Shown one piece after another: positions 39,819-39,917 of a DNA stretch of 39,917 nt. The DNA is from a virus: IMG/VR virus record IMGVR_UViG_3300032309_001000, positions 1 through 39,917 of that record. The stretch is one strand, 5' to 3'. Made by a program: the position numbers and the translations under genes. The notes beneath the pieces were generated by a model. That model worked only from the letters and a program-made list of their open reading frames with translations. It did no database searches and had not been told where the DNA came from. Within the stretch, counting starts at the first letter, position 1; the number at the start of each line of letters is the position of its first letter.

Positions 39819-39917
39819 TGCACCTCGTTCTGCTCGTTGTAGACTTGCCACAGGGTTCTAACGAGCGCGCGTTGCCCTGCGTAGAAGAAAATATCCCGCT
39901 CCCCCATGGAGAGATCG
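39815..39917 (-). CDS. Small protein upstream of portal module (5' end missing)
   Basis: The frame enters from the right edge and ends at TGA 39815. The visible part contains GERDIFFYAGQRALVRTLWQ and NEQNEVQ. An ATG at 39906 has no ribosome binding site, so the gene probably continues beyond the window. T7 gp6.5/6.7-type position; family not recognised. Confidence 0.5.
   Translation of the reverse strand, partial: DLSMGERDIFFYAGQRALVRTLWQVYNEQNEVQ

Noticed and set aside
1-39917. tRNA genes or integrase/lysogeny genes
   Set aside because: No cloverleaf-like sequence, integrase or repressor of known type was recognised by eye; a dedicated search would be needed to exclude tRNAs.

Overview
The window looks like about 40 kb of the genome of a T7-like podovirus (Autographiviridae-like), written so that every credible gene lies on the minus strand. 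Transcription therefore runs from high to low coordinates. The evidence is a single-subunit T7-type RNA polymerase, a gp4-type primase-helicase, a T7-type DNA polymerase, a gp2.5-type ssDNA-binding protein, and a portal-scaffold-capsid-tail tube-internal virion protein-tail fibre-terminase series in T7 order. The host cannot be read from the sequence. Base composition is near balanced by eye, and the start sites and sigma70-like promoters suit a bacterial host. The phage is not at its natural ends here: base 1 cuts the exonuclease gene and base 39917 cuts a small gene upstream of the tail/host-range protein gene, and the two edges do not join into one gene, so some sequence between exonuclease and portal is missing.

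Layout, following transcription. (1) Right edge to 20 kb is the late structural module: gp7.3-like protein, portal, scaffold, a holin-like and two overlapping spanin-like genes placed between scaffold and capsid, capsid followed by a strong hairpin, tail tubular proteins A and B, internal virion proteins (gp13-, 14-, 15- and 16-like), tail fibre, and five small tail/lysis-type genes. (2) 20.2-16.8 kb holds small and large terminase and six small genes, including an HNH endonuclease and a DUF5872 protein. (3) 16.84-15.99 kb has no gene but carries a 10-11 bp phased repeat array. Together with the 36 bp tandem repeats at 14.3-14.7 kb, this is the likely neighbourhood of the genome ends. (4) 15.9-9.8 kb is the early region: small genes, mostly of unknown function, under sigma70-like promoters, several preceded by copies of one 19 nt hairpin. 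(5) 9.6 kb to base 1 holds RNA polymerase, SSB, RusA resolvase, primase-helicase, a GT-A type glycosyltransferase, small genes, DNA polymerase, a second (DUF5672-like) glycosyltransferase and the start of the gp6-like exonuclease.

How it works together. Host polymerase would read the early block from at least four sigma70-like promoters. The phage RNA polymerase gene is set off by two terminators and has its own weak promoter. The replication genes are tightly packed with ATGA or TGATG overlaps, which suggests translational coupling. No late phage-type promoter repeat was found by eye.

The least ordinary things are the repeated AGTGAAACAGCGTTTCACT hairpin of the early region, the phased AGAGATG array, the 36 bp tandem array, possibly leaderless early promoters sharing TATA-TACACACATGG, a lysis cassette between scaffold and capsid, and two different glycosyltransferases inside the replication module.
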